Positions 12,901 through 24,900 of a DNA stretch of 64,000 nucleotides are shown here, piece by piece. Within the stretch, counting starts at the first letter, position 1, and each line of letters starts with the position of its first letter. Below the pieces are notes generated by a model. That model was not told where the DNA came from, made no database searches, and saw only the letters and a program-made list of their open reading frames with translations. Source of the DNA: Syngnathus acus (taxonomy: Eukaryota > Chordata > Actinopteri > Syngnathiformes > Syngnathidae); the NCBI RefSeq assembly GCF_901709675.1, contig NC_051094.1, positions 11,464,501 to 11,528,500 of the forward strand. Reading direction: 5' to 3'. The translations under genes were made by a program, and so were the position numbers.

Positions 12901-15900
12901 AATTAAGGACAGTATGCAAGGCAGAGACAATAGCAACATGCTCATGGCATACATACATTAACTTTATCCCACCTCCTGATTTTTTTTCTCTCTCCTTGTT
13001 TTTTTTTTTTCCAATGTAGGTAGCACAAACAACAGATGGCTCAGATGCCGACCTGTGGAAGGACGGCTTATTCAAATCCAAGGTCACTCGCTACCTCTGT
13101 TTCACCAGAAAACCTGTAAGTGGTGAAATGTAAAGTATCACTTTCTTCGTGCAATCAGAATTTTGTTAGTCTGTCTGTTACTTTAGGAGAGTTGTATAGC
13201 CAGAATGTTTTAACATGCTTTATTTTAAAGACGCCAATGCTGGTTTGATTTTATTCCATATCATTTATTAGCATGCATATTCAAAATGTACAGTACCGCA
13301 TTGCAATTTTGTTTTGTGTCATTGGTCCCCTTGGCCTTGTTTTCTTATTGAGGACATAACAATGAGCTAAAGTACAGCTCGTTAACTATTCATCATTATT
13401 CGTTCAAAAGTGTATCTGTAAAGAAAATAATGATATGATTACTGAACAGGAATTAATGTTTTTGCTAATCACAACCAAAAATCATACGTATATTTGGTAG
13501 GTTGGACAAGTTTAGTGCCCATGGGATTTGTATAGTATGAAACATTTTCTACAAACTCTACATATTTACTGTTTTGACAGGATTCTTTTATTTGCAGAAT
13601 GTCCTCTAACATCCAGACAACGTGGCAGCAGCTGCCTCATGCCCAAGTTCAATCTGGACTACTGGCTAGTGTATAGCATACAAATAGCCCTGCCCTTGTT
13701 CCTGTTTTATTATCTTAAAATGTGTGTCCGTGTTGTTTTAAAGACTTTGACGCAAATAAAACACGACAGAGCTATCAACCAAGGCTATTTTGTCTGCCAG
13801 TCAGAGGAGCCCCCACTATAATTGTCTATGACAAAAACAGATTCTGTAAAATTATCCCTTGAATTATATGGGTGGGAAGTAAATAGTTTGTGATTTATCA
13901 TACTCTGGTTGAAACTAGACAAACCCCGTTTGTCACGTCCTGATGGGAAGAAAAAATCCTCAGCAAAAGAGGCAAATACAAAAAAGGCTCCCATGCATAG
14001 TAATAACGTTCATCCATATTCCTCCTTAAGTCAGTGTAAAAACTATGAATAAAAATATCTCTAATGGCAATGACTGTCAGGCAACTACAGCAGAGGAATC
14101 CAGCCATCAAGTCACGCTTGGTTCAGCCTACTGTCTTCTGCAGTGGTGTATTATTGCAATTTATTATGCCCCAAAATGAAAATGTTAAGGAGTCATGGAA
14201 GAGTCATGCTTGAAAATGTCAGATGACACAGTGCCCGAATGCTCTCAGACCAGCATCCACTTTCTCTTCTCGACCCATATATTGCACAGCTAATGGCTAA
14301 AACATAAATAAAACACAAACAAAAATTCAGGGGGAAAAAGGATACCGTTGACGCTGACATTTTCTCCCCAAAATGAACCATCCTTTTCAATTCCTGGCCC
14401 TGCATCATTATGAAGGCTGACTTTTGCATCACTGACTTCTGATTCCGTCTCTTACAGGGCCCTGATGTTGTTGTGGGTGTAAAGTTGATCGACATTAAGG
14501 ACGCATTGCCAGAGGGCTTCATCGCAATACAAGAAACATTGGACACAAGTAAGAAAATAGACAATACAGACCCCAGCCTAGTTCCCCCTTCTTACTCTCT
14601 GACCAGCTCAAATGGAGGGGGTCGCTTTGCTTGAGATTGTGAATGTTTTATGGGTGCAGGTTACCTTAGTTTATGGTAGACTGTGGGAATAAAATAAACA
14701 TTTTGCCCCAGAGGTACAACACAAGAGAATCACGAGTCATTGTTTATCTAAGCTGGAGCTGTGCTTTTCTTTATGAGGGCCTTATTTATTTATGTATTTA
14801 TTTGGGAAGAGGACGAGTGCATGGGGGTTATCTAATATTAATGAAATGCATTCCCCAATGCTTTAGTGCTTTTTGAGTGCTATGTATTTCCCCTTCACCA
14901 TCCATGCCTTGGAAATGTAATAATATTTTGGTGAGTGGAGCAAGGACAGCTTGTTTATTATTTTTATTATCGTTCCATTTATGCTGCACTCACGGTGTTG
15001 CTGGGGAAATAAATGAGACGAGCACAGAAGCAATATACAGAAGGATGGCATTTTTTGTGAGAAAGAAGAAAAGACATTAAGTTCTGTTTGTCTATGGTGT
15101 AATTTAATATTTAATTACTTTGTGTGGATCTATGTTTAATGTACTGTACATGTGGGATAACCTATGCGTTTCTTTTCAGACGAAATCAGTTTAAATACCT
15201 GTCGTGGAAGAGTATTCTGTTGCTTCTTAGCTCTGAAATAATATAAATGATGATAGTAGCGTTTTGTTTAATTGTGTTCACATGGATTATGTGCCAATGT
15301 GAAGTTTTTAATTTGATTGAAGCCAATGTCTCTCAACAACTACAGGCCAAAAGTGAGTCAAACTATTTAGTTCGAAAGGAGTTTGAGGAGAAGGGAACTA
15401 TCTTGAGTTGTTTTGGGGTTAACCTATATGATAACAATTTCTGCCTGATACTTTGTCTCCCTGATCAGAGGAGCCTGCCATGAAGAAGAGGAGACTTTGT
15501 GTGAAAATGAGCCCACGTGCAGCTGCGGATACGGCTGTATTTGACTTCCAGATCATTGCCAAATCCAAACAGCATCTTGTCCACTACACCAGCATGGGGT
15601 ACGTTGCTGACCAATGCAAATCGGTAAAAAACAATTGTGCAAAAATAAAATGGCATGCAGCGGAAAGCGTCATGACTAGCGTGAAAATGAAGTTGTGTGC
15701 AAGGAGTAGATTTACTTTATTTTTATGCAGTAATTAGAGTTATTAATTATTATTACTGAATTCATTAATTGTGCAATTATTATTAATTAAGTAATTAGAA
15801 TTATTAGTTATTATTACTGTAGAATGATCATGTATAATCTCCTGTTTTGGCTGAAGCTATCTTGAAATGAATTTTAACTGTAAACTCTTGGTTGTTCATC

Positions 15901-18900
15901 ACTACTTGAGCTGCCTATGCTTCTGCATGCATTGTGTGCAGGAGATGAAATTGAGTTGGAAAATCATGACGTATTTTATGCAAGTTTGACCATGGTCCTA
16001 TACATATTCCTAGAAATTCCCACCAGTTCCACCACATCGCTGTCATTACTGTTGGAGTAAACTGGCCAGTAGAAAACGATCAGAAAGGTGTAAGGAAATG
16101 CCTACTGTACTCTGGCCAGTGATTGTGGGTTGGCTAGTAAATTTACAGGGGTGGCAATGGCCAAGTTTGAGATTTCAGCTCACCGTCACAATGATAACAA
16201 CCCGACATCGGATGATGTAATGATGCTACATCTGTAACAAGATTTGAGTATTTGCTCTGCGTATAATGTCTCCATTATTTTGCAGTGAGATCAATAACAT
16301 GGGCTTATGGTATCGAATGGGAGAGGTTCCTCATCTGCAGTCATCTCAACAGAGATCCAGCAAAGTTAATAATGGTGCCCCTTCTGACACTGAGAGGTAA
16401 TATTTTGTGCAATTAGTGTCCGTGTGATTTTTTGCCTTCTTGTTGAATTATTATTTCATGGTCATTGTTGTTTTATTTGTCATCATTTTGTCATATATTC
16501 TGCGGTGCACTTGAACAGTTCCAAAGAAAGGTAGTAGCTGAACACAATATTAGTGAGAGTCCACTTGATGAAGGGCAACATGCCTTGATTGAGGGCTAAG
16601 CACCTACTAGTTGTGGAGTTCCCAGAAGGCAGAGAAACCGGCCACTTTCTGACTTGGGCAACAGCAGTGTTGTGCACACAAACAGCAGGAGAAGTAGCCT
16701 GAAGAAGGAGCAACAGCTGCAGAGGAAGGGAGGAGCACGCCAAGATCTTTGGCATGCTGGAGTGTGCGTGTCGGCTCTCTGCTCATGCTGCTGGAGCATC
16801 CTCTGCCTCAGGCTTCACAGTGAGCTCCAAGGCAGATAAGCTCAATTATTTATCGCAATGAAGACCTGGGGATTTCCACTGCAAATTTTAAATAAACAGC
16901 TGAGACCCTGTCACAGTGAGCTTGGCAGATAATTCTGGTATGTTTGCCAGAGCATGAGGCTTTTTGCTTTGCTATCATTTGCCGAGCTGAGTAAAAGCCA
17001 CATAAAAGCTTCACAGTGTCAGAGACTGTTCACATGGCCATATATTTAAATGAGAAGAAATAAGTAAAGTGAATAAAAGGCCACAAATTCAGAGCCACTG
17101 AGCAGGCGTCTGTGTGCCTTTACAACGCTTACCTTGTCATTCTCTGCTCTTTTGAAGCCCACTTTCAAATTGGTGAGGATCAGAGGTTGGGATGAATTGC
17201 CCCTTCAAGCAACTCACACCCCCTCCGATGCCTGCTGAGATCAGAGGCTGCCGCTTTTGGATTAACATTCAAATTCATTCTGCACGCTCAGTTTTCTTTT
17301 GTGAGTAATTCCATCCATAATTCACTGACACATGAGAACAGGACTGTCGCCAAACTCCTTTGACTATTTATCAGGCATATGTGCAATAGCATGTAGAGAA
17401 AACATCCTAACATGCAATTACAAATATGTTTGCAGTCATTTGAAAATCACAGATTATGAGTACTGACAGAGATTTATTCACAACTACTACTCGAGTCATT
17501 GCTTGTCGAAGACAGTGTAACTCGACAGCATTGTTCCATAAAGTATTCTTGACTTTATTTATATTCAGCAACAGGTTTACTGCCTGCTTACAAAATTTCA
17601 TAGTGCCTCTTCAATTAGGGCTCTCAACAATGAGCACAAAACCTTTTAAATGGTGAACCCATCCATCCATCCATTTTCCGAACCGCTTAGTCCCCACGGG
17701 GGTCGCGGGCGTGCTGGAGCCTATCCCAGCCGTCATCGGGCAGTAGGCGGGGGACACCCTGAACCGGTTGCCAGCCAATCGCAGGGCACACAGAGACAAA
17801 CAACCATTTGCACTCGCACTCACACCTAGGGACAATTTGGAGTCTTCAATCGGCCTACCAAGCATGTTTTTGGGATGTGGGAGGAAACCGGAGTGCCCGG
17901 AGAAAACCCACGCGGGCCCGGGGAGAACATGCAAACTCCGCACAGGGAGGGCCGGAGGTGGAATTGAACCCGCACCCTCCTAACTGTGAGGCGGACGTGC
18001 TACCCAGTGCGCCACCGAGCCGCCCTAAATGGTGAACCATCATTTTTTATTTTCAGGATCATTTTGTAGGCTTGTGATCATTCCTCTCAAATGTTAATCT
18101 GCCTCAAGCTATCAATTATGTTTTAATGGTGTTAAGCTTCGCCAGGCCTTTATATGCATCAATGCTGGGTTGTTCCATTTTTTACTGATATTTTATATCT
18201 CACCAATTAGTACAGGAAGCTGAAGTGAAATGAAGGATGAACTGCAACAGTTAGTTCTTATTGGCTCAGGCTGTTACACCATATTGAGCCACTAAAATGT
18301 TTAGGATGCAAAGCTGTTGAGCTTACCGCTGTACAAATGCAGGAGCAATTTGTTTATTGCGAGTAATGTATTCACAACTGTGGCTACATTTCAAAAGGCA
18401 TTTTTTTCATGAGCAGCGCTAGTCCTGATAATCTGGATACGTTGCACTTTTTAAAAGTTTGGATCAAGTTAATAAAAAAATATTTGTTTCCCCTGAACAT
18501 TTTGTAGATATAGGCTCTCTAATCTGAAAACAAATTGATATAATAAAATAAATAATTTTACTCATTTTACTAAAAAATAAATACCTAAATAAGAATTGTT
18601 TGAACAGAGATCTGAAAAAGAAATCCAGTCCTTTTGTGCCTTTTTATTAGGCTAATAATGATTCTCATATTGCCCTATCATCCACCTTAAGTATGATGGT
18701 AAAACAATGAGCATTTGAAATATCCTCTACCACTTGTATTTTTTTCCTTCCCACAAATTTTGCAGTTTGTGTGAAAATCACAAGCACCAGCCACTGGCCG
18801 CACTATGCAAGCAACCTTGAAATGTGTCCAGTAAAGGTGCCCTCCATCCTCTTTCACTCATCATTCTTATGATCACATTTCCACTTGTTCTCCTGATAAA

Positions 18901-21900
18901 ACTGTCATTGGTAAGGCTTTTATCTGACCCCGCCAGTCACTGATTGCATAAAGTAGCCTTGTCCTAATATTACAATTGATTCTATTTCACTTGGATTACA
19001 TTTTTGGATGTTCATTTTAGCCCTGTGTACACAGACACCTTTTAAATCAAATTCGAGTGTGATATAAATGTCAAGGCAGAATATCCCCTTTCTTTCCATA
19101 GCAAAACATGACACTTTAAGAATCATCCATGTCAGAACTGGCATCTCAATACATCTGGATCTGGCTGCCTTCTGCCTGTGACACTCACATTGTAGTATTT
19201 CAGCATGATATTCTATCAGCTTGTGTTGCATACTGATTAGTCAAGACTACCTAATACACCATACCGTTGAGAGAAAACGACACCACGACTGCATGTCTGT
19301 GTTTCTTGACCGAAATGTATCAAAGCTGTTGAAATTCATTCCCATTTAATTTGTGGCATTACTTCGTTACTTTCTGAAAAGTTGCGAGAAGTGACTCAGA
19401 TCAATGCAATGGTTTCTGAACAGTGCCAGGGATGATTGATTGAATGATTGGTGAAGATCGCTCATACGATTAAGCCACCAGATTTTGAGAGTGCCTCTTT
19501 GCAGCCTCTGACACTGAGCTTAAAGGAGGATAATGACGGCTGAGACAGCAGCACCTATGAAGCAGCACTGTCACGTCATAGAGGAAGGTGCGGAAATGTT
19601 TTCACAGGAGAGGCTGGATGTGTGTCAAAACAAGCGCTTTCTGCTTTGTGTCTGATGCCACTTCCTTCATCATCTTGCCTTTCTGCCGACTATACCACCT
19701 CTGTGGCCACTCTTTTCTCCTCCCTTATTTATCTGACATTGACAATACAGCAGCATGAAGAACATTGTACAAAAGATTTAAATGGCAACTGCAAAAATAC
19801 TGAAGTGGACTTAACAGCTGCGGTAGCGCTAAAATGATTCTCTCTTGGACATATTTCGTGGGAGCAGAAGTCTCCCGATCGGTGTTGTAATTGGGTAAAT
19901 CTTCCAGGCTGTGTTCCCGGTTTTACTATAATTTGATGAGGAACTACACTATAATTGAATTTTCTAATTAATTAAGAATATGTGTCAATATGGCTTTCTT
20001 TGACTGAAATGAGGATTAATCGTTGTCAAAACTCTAGTGGTTACCATAATACAAGTCCCGACTCTGTTGTTGATTAGTAAATGCACTTGCCATGTTTTTG
20101 TTTTGGCCATTAGTTGTCTAATTGATTTGCCATATGTCGGTCTCTCCAGTGCACCTAAAATTGTATTTAGAATATTCCAATTTGGATTGAGACGGCCTTA
20201 CGATGCAAGCAGATGGCAAAGGCAACCCTCGAGATTTGTTTTAAAAAATCTCCGTGTGAACCCATGAATTTTTCCATGGCGAGTGTAATGTCTTCATTTT
20301 CAAATGTAAAGCTAACTGCCCCCATTTCCCACTTCTCTTTTTAGTTTATCATGATGTCACTGGGTATTGACTGACTAAATCAAACACCGACTCCTAAAAA
20401 AAAAAAAACAACATTTAAACCTTTCACCACCACCTCTTCGGTGTGCTGAATTTCTGTGTGATTTGACAGATGTGCAGCTTTCCTTTCAGCAACGGAATCA
20501 ACCTTTGCACGGTAAAGACATCTGCAACGAATATGGCAATTGTCCCCACAAGATTGATGCCAACCTTTTAAAAATTCACCATTGCTCTGCATTCAACATG
20601 GCCAAATGCTAATGTAAATGAAGGTGGTGGTGGTGGTGGAGGGGTGGTTGACCCCTTCATTGCAAAGAAATCTGAGTTGTGAGTTTCAACTCATGAATGC
20701 CACTTAAAGGCAGTCGAAAGTCTTGTTTTATTGCCCTTGATAGAAATTATTCTATTTATTTTTCTCTTTGGTGAAGATAAGTGTTCCAGAGGAGCAATTT
20801 GTGTACTGCTCCGCCTTTCAACTGAAGAATTTAAATGTGATACCCCACCCAACTAGCATAAGACTGCTATCCACAAATAGAACATATATGTTTTATGTAC
20901 ATAGAATGTATAACTTAAATTAACAAACAAACAACTCTGTATCATATGCCTCCACATTCTCCCTATTTTTATAGCACAACAGTGACTTCTGCAGAATCTT
21001 GCTCGCCTGATCTTGCATCACGTCCAATGTGTGTGCGTTCTAATCATAGCAATTCCCACTTTAATGATATAACTGACTACTTTGCGTCATCATTATGAGA
21101 TTGTTTGTTTTATAGCTGCTGTATTCTTTACCTACCTCGGAGGCACGTCATGTTTTGCAGCTCTCTTGAAGCAGTTTTTTTTCTCCTCCTCACTAGCTGT
21201 GGATTTATTGATCCGTAGGGGTGAAGCAGGGGGTGTAATTTGTGATAGCTTGATTGATGAGGATTTCAATCTTATATGGTTTGTTAACTTCAACTGCCCA
21301 CAAAGTGCATTCAGTGCTGTTTTCTGTAATACAAGGCCATGAAACGGTAAAAGCAGACTTCCCTTGAATAATGGAATCCCGTGGCTCCTCCAGACTTAAC
21401 AAGATCCTGCTCTAAAGCCCTATTGAAGGTCTGTGCAAGCCCGCAGGCAACTGATGCGGGTTAAACTTTTGCCTTATTTTCCCCGTTTAGACTCAAACTT
21501 TGATTTTGCAGCTCGGGTCTGTCTTTTAGACTGAGACACTTTAATATTTCTGCTCCATATAAACCTACAAACCAATAAAGGCTATAGGAATATATTTTAT
21601 TATGGCATTCACCAAAGGATAATATTGGTGGACTGACATGGTATTCTTTTTTTCTCTCTGACAGCAGGAGGACCATCAGCAGGCCAACCTATGAGCCCCA
21701 AAACTGTGGCAGCGTCACCATAACAGGTAAAGCCTCTCAAACTTACATAAACCATTCTGTTGTCACTGTAGTCCCCTCCACAAAGACACTTAGATATGGA
21801 AACTCAGACCAGCAGCTAACAAGAGAATCAATTAAAAAAAAAAAAAGGAAACCAAATAACCAAATCAAATGAAATAGTTTTGTGGCATTGTGGAAATCAG

Positions 21901-24900
21901 AGTATTTACGAATGCATAAAGTGAAAAAAGAATGGTGCAATACGTATATACTGTGTGAAAGTATTTAAAATGTTGCACAAATGCCATGTGCAAACTTTCT
22001 AATATTTTCATCAGGTTAATGCACAACTACAGTAGTAGTAGCATTAATTGAATGTGGAGTAATGGAGAGTACCACTATAACAATAAGCCCACTCCTGCCC
22101 CCGTTCCCAGTTTCTTTGTACAGTAGCTGTGTCATTTAGGATTTATTAAGATAAACCAAACCAGAAACCCGTTATTGTTAAGTCAGCAACACCAATGGCA
22201 TAAAAACAACGCTGCATTTACGTGATAAGGCTGTCTTCTTTTTTTACATTGTTGATCTGCAGCTAAGAAACTTTAACATATGTAAAAAATAATAATGATT
22301 CAATTGAAAAAAATAATTATATAAAAAAAAATCCATTACATAAATATTATTTACCCTGCATTCCAATATTTAACAAAGAGACATTAGGAATTCAACCAGG
22401 GTGAGACTATTACATTTTAGAGGCAGAGTCGAAGCGATACAGGAACCTCCGACTGGAATCTGCGCTCCAGCCTGAAAATTGTGTGAAGACGAGGTGAATG
22501 AAGCAGGCAGGTTTTTATCTAGCTGGAGAGAGACACCATGTGGTGAGGATTCCTCCTGCTATTCAAGCACAGGCACACCCAAGCTTTTGTTACTTTTACC
22601 AAACCTCATTCGGATATTTTCATAAAATATAAATTGCAACAAGAAATATTTATTTTCATAAATTCAAAATAAATCATCAATTTTTGACCCAAATTATTTC
22701 GATCATCATGGTTCATGGGGAAGCTATGCACCATCCCAGGTGACAATGCAAACCTACAATCCAGTTTAATTGATCATAAAATGAATATTGGAATAAGTCA
22801 TGATGTGAATGCAAGTTAAGACGAATAAGCTCTAAATTGTGTGGCTTCAGAATGAGAAGAAATAGAGCAAGTTTCAAAGGGATGTGAATGACAGTGAAGA
22901 ACTAGCACAAACTGTGCATACGCTTCACCACAACCGTCATTTATCTTTGGACAAAAAGAAGCAGCACATCTTTTGTTTGTCTCACAGCATCAAAATGTGA
23001 CTAAAAGAAATTAGCTTCATTAACAATGAGATTGCCTTCAGACTTTGTGTGACCTTCTAGACAACAACCTATTTAATTCTTAACTGTTAGTGTGATGGTA
23101 GCTCTTCTATGTGTGTGTGTGCGTGTGTGTGCGTGTATGTGTGTGTGTGTAGGCGCGTGGGAGTCTGTATGTGCAGGCTGACAGCTGGCCAGGTTCGAGT
23201 TGCTCTAAAACCATGTGCGCTCTGTCAGCCTCGTACAGGCGCCTTCTTTAGGATTGATGAATTGCCTGCTTTCTTGATTAAACCCTCCGTCACTTCCCAA
23301 CTAAACAAAAACCCCAACACACGAAAGAAAAGCGAGTTGAGGGGAGGAGAGGTAACATGTCTGGGAAATGTGTCATCAGCAGTCACATTGTGTACAGATG
23401 TGATGTGCAGGTGCCTTGACATTTATTACCAGAATATTAAAACCTCTTCGCATTCACTTCTTTACCCCCTTTCACTTGACAGATCAAGTTAATTTGAGGA
23501 GTTATCAACTTTTCATAGCAACTGTATGCTTTCCTGTGCTCACATCACTTTGATCCTTACCTTCCCAATTAGGTCTGTTATGATGGAAAATTGTATGTAA
23601 CGAAACAATCCAACTGTCAAAGAATAATAAATTCAACCAAAATTAAGTGTATAAAACTTAGATAACGTAGAGAAAGTAAGTCTGCTGCAGTGTTCAGCAA
23701 ACATCCACCCCATTTACAAAAAAAAAGTGAATCTCATGGAAAGTCATAAATTTGCATATCTGTCTTATTAATCAAAAATAAATCCTGACATTGGCCCTCA
23801 TCTAGAGTAATATGGAGTGCAATTATTTCCCGATCCATTAGAGGAAGTTCAATTAACAGACATAAGACAATTCATCCTTCAGAGGAAGAGGAGGAGAAAA
23901 AATAGAAAGCTCAAAATTAACTTGGGTTTGCAAAATATCTTGACAGCGTGTCAGTGATTTCTGAGTCTCAGGAAACAATATTAGAATTCTTATTAAAGTG
24001 TGCGCATCTTCATTTAATTTGCAGCAAATAATTGGAAAAATGCAATGGCGCTTTCCAATTAAGGCTCCACTCTATGCTGTTTAATAATACCCTCGTAATA
24101 TTACAGCTTATGGAATGACAGGTAAGTTGGTGTATGAATAAAACATAAAGCCCTGTAATAAGAGACAGGAAAAAAGCAAGACAGTTGTTGGGGTGGTTGG
24201 GTGGGGGGGCTTTTAAATGCTCAACATAATTTGCATATATTAATCTCCTCTTTTCAGCCTTATCAAATATTCCACTGTATTTGAAGTTAAAATAGTCATG
24301 ACAGGCAGGCGTAGGCTTCGTTTTTCCAAGGATTTATAACTTGTATAATTCTGGATCTTTAATAAGTCAATATGACTGATCCTCTGAGTTTTGTGGAATT
24401 TGGTTAATTGTTCCAGATGGTGCTCACTGATTAAGCAAAATTACTTCCTTTCTTTTCTTTCCCCCCCAAACTACATCATTGTTTGATTGACTAACTTGGA
24501 GAAAAAAGATTATTTTGGCGTAGCTCTTTCACTAAGAGGTTTCTCATCAGGTTTCAAACAAAAGTTCCATCTTATTTTTGCTGTGTGGGTCCGAGCCAGG
24601 CTGTGCGGGGGAGGCGATCATTTGAGTCCTTCTCTCACTCAGCGATAGATTGCATATACTGTCGGGCCAATATTTTAGAATAACACAGTTATCTAAATTG
24701 AGGAATTAAATAAAATACAACCTCTAGCTCGTGCCAGAAAAGCTCTTATTAGTGAATGTCATTCTCTTCTGTCTTTTGTCACCTTTTTTTCTGCACGGGA
24801 TTGTACTCCACTTGCAACACGACTCGGGCAGCCACAGCTCACTGACATTCTGTTTTGCGTCAGTTAAACTGAACTGAATGAATCATTTATGGAAGTGTTA

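Larger units (their letters stand above)
9972..13019 (+). other. mvb12b: mvb12b intron 1
   Basis: 3.0-kb phase-0 intron. It holds a transposon-derived fragment at about 10139-10230 and a degenerate interspersed repeat at about 10995-11115. The rest is unassigned; a 64-codon antisense open frame at 11696-11890 has no recognised relatives. Confidence 0.85.
16397..21667 (+). other. mvb12b: mvb12b intron 5
   Basis: 5.3-kb phase-2 intron. It contains a complete SINE with target-site duplication (17647-18038) and a short GGT repeat (20623-20640). Otherwise no recognised feature. Confidence 0.85.

Noticed and set aside
14193-14564. 123-codon antisense frame
   Set aside because: It overlaps the well-supported mvb12b exon 3 on the opposite strand and has no recognised domain.
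17611-18043. Cluster of overlapping 60-110-codon frames on both strands
   Set aside because: All fall in the tRNA-derived SINE with its target-site duplication.
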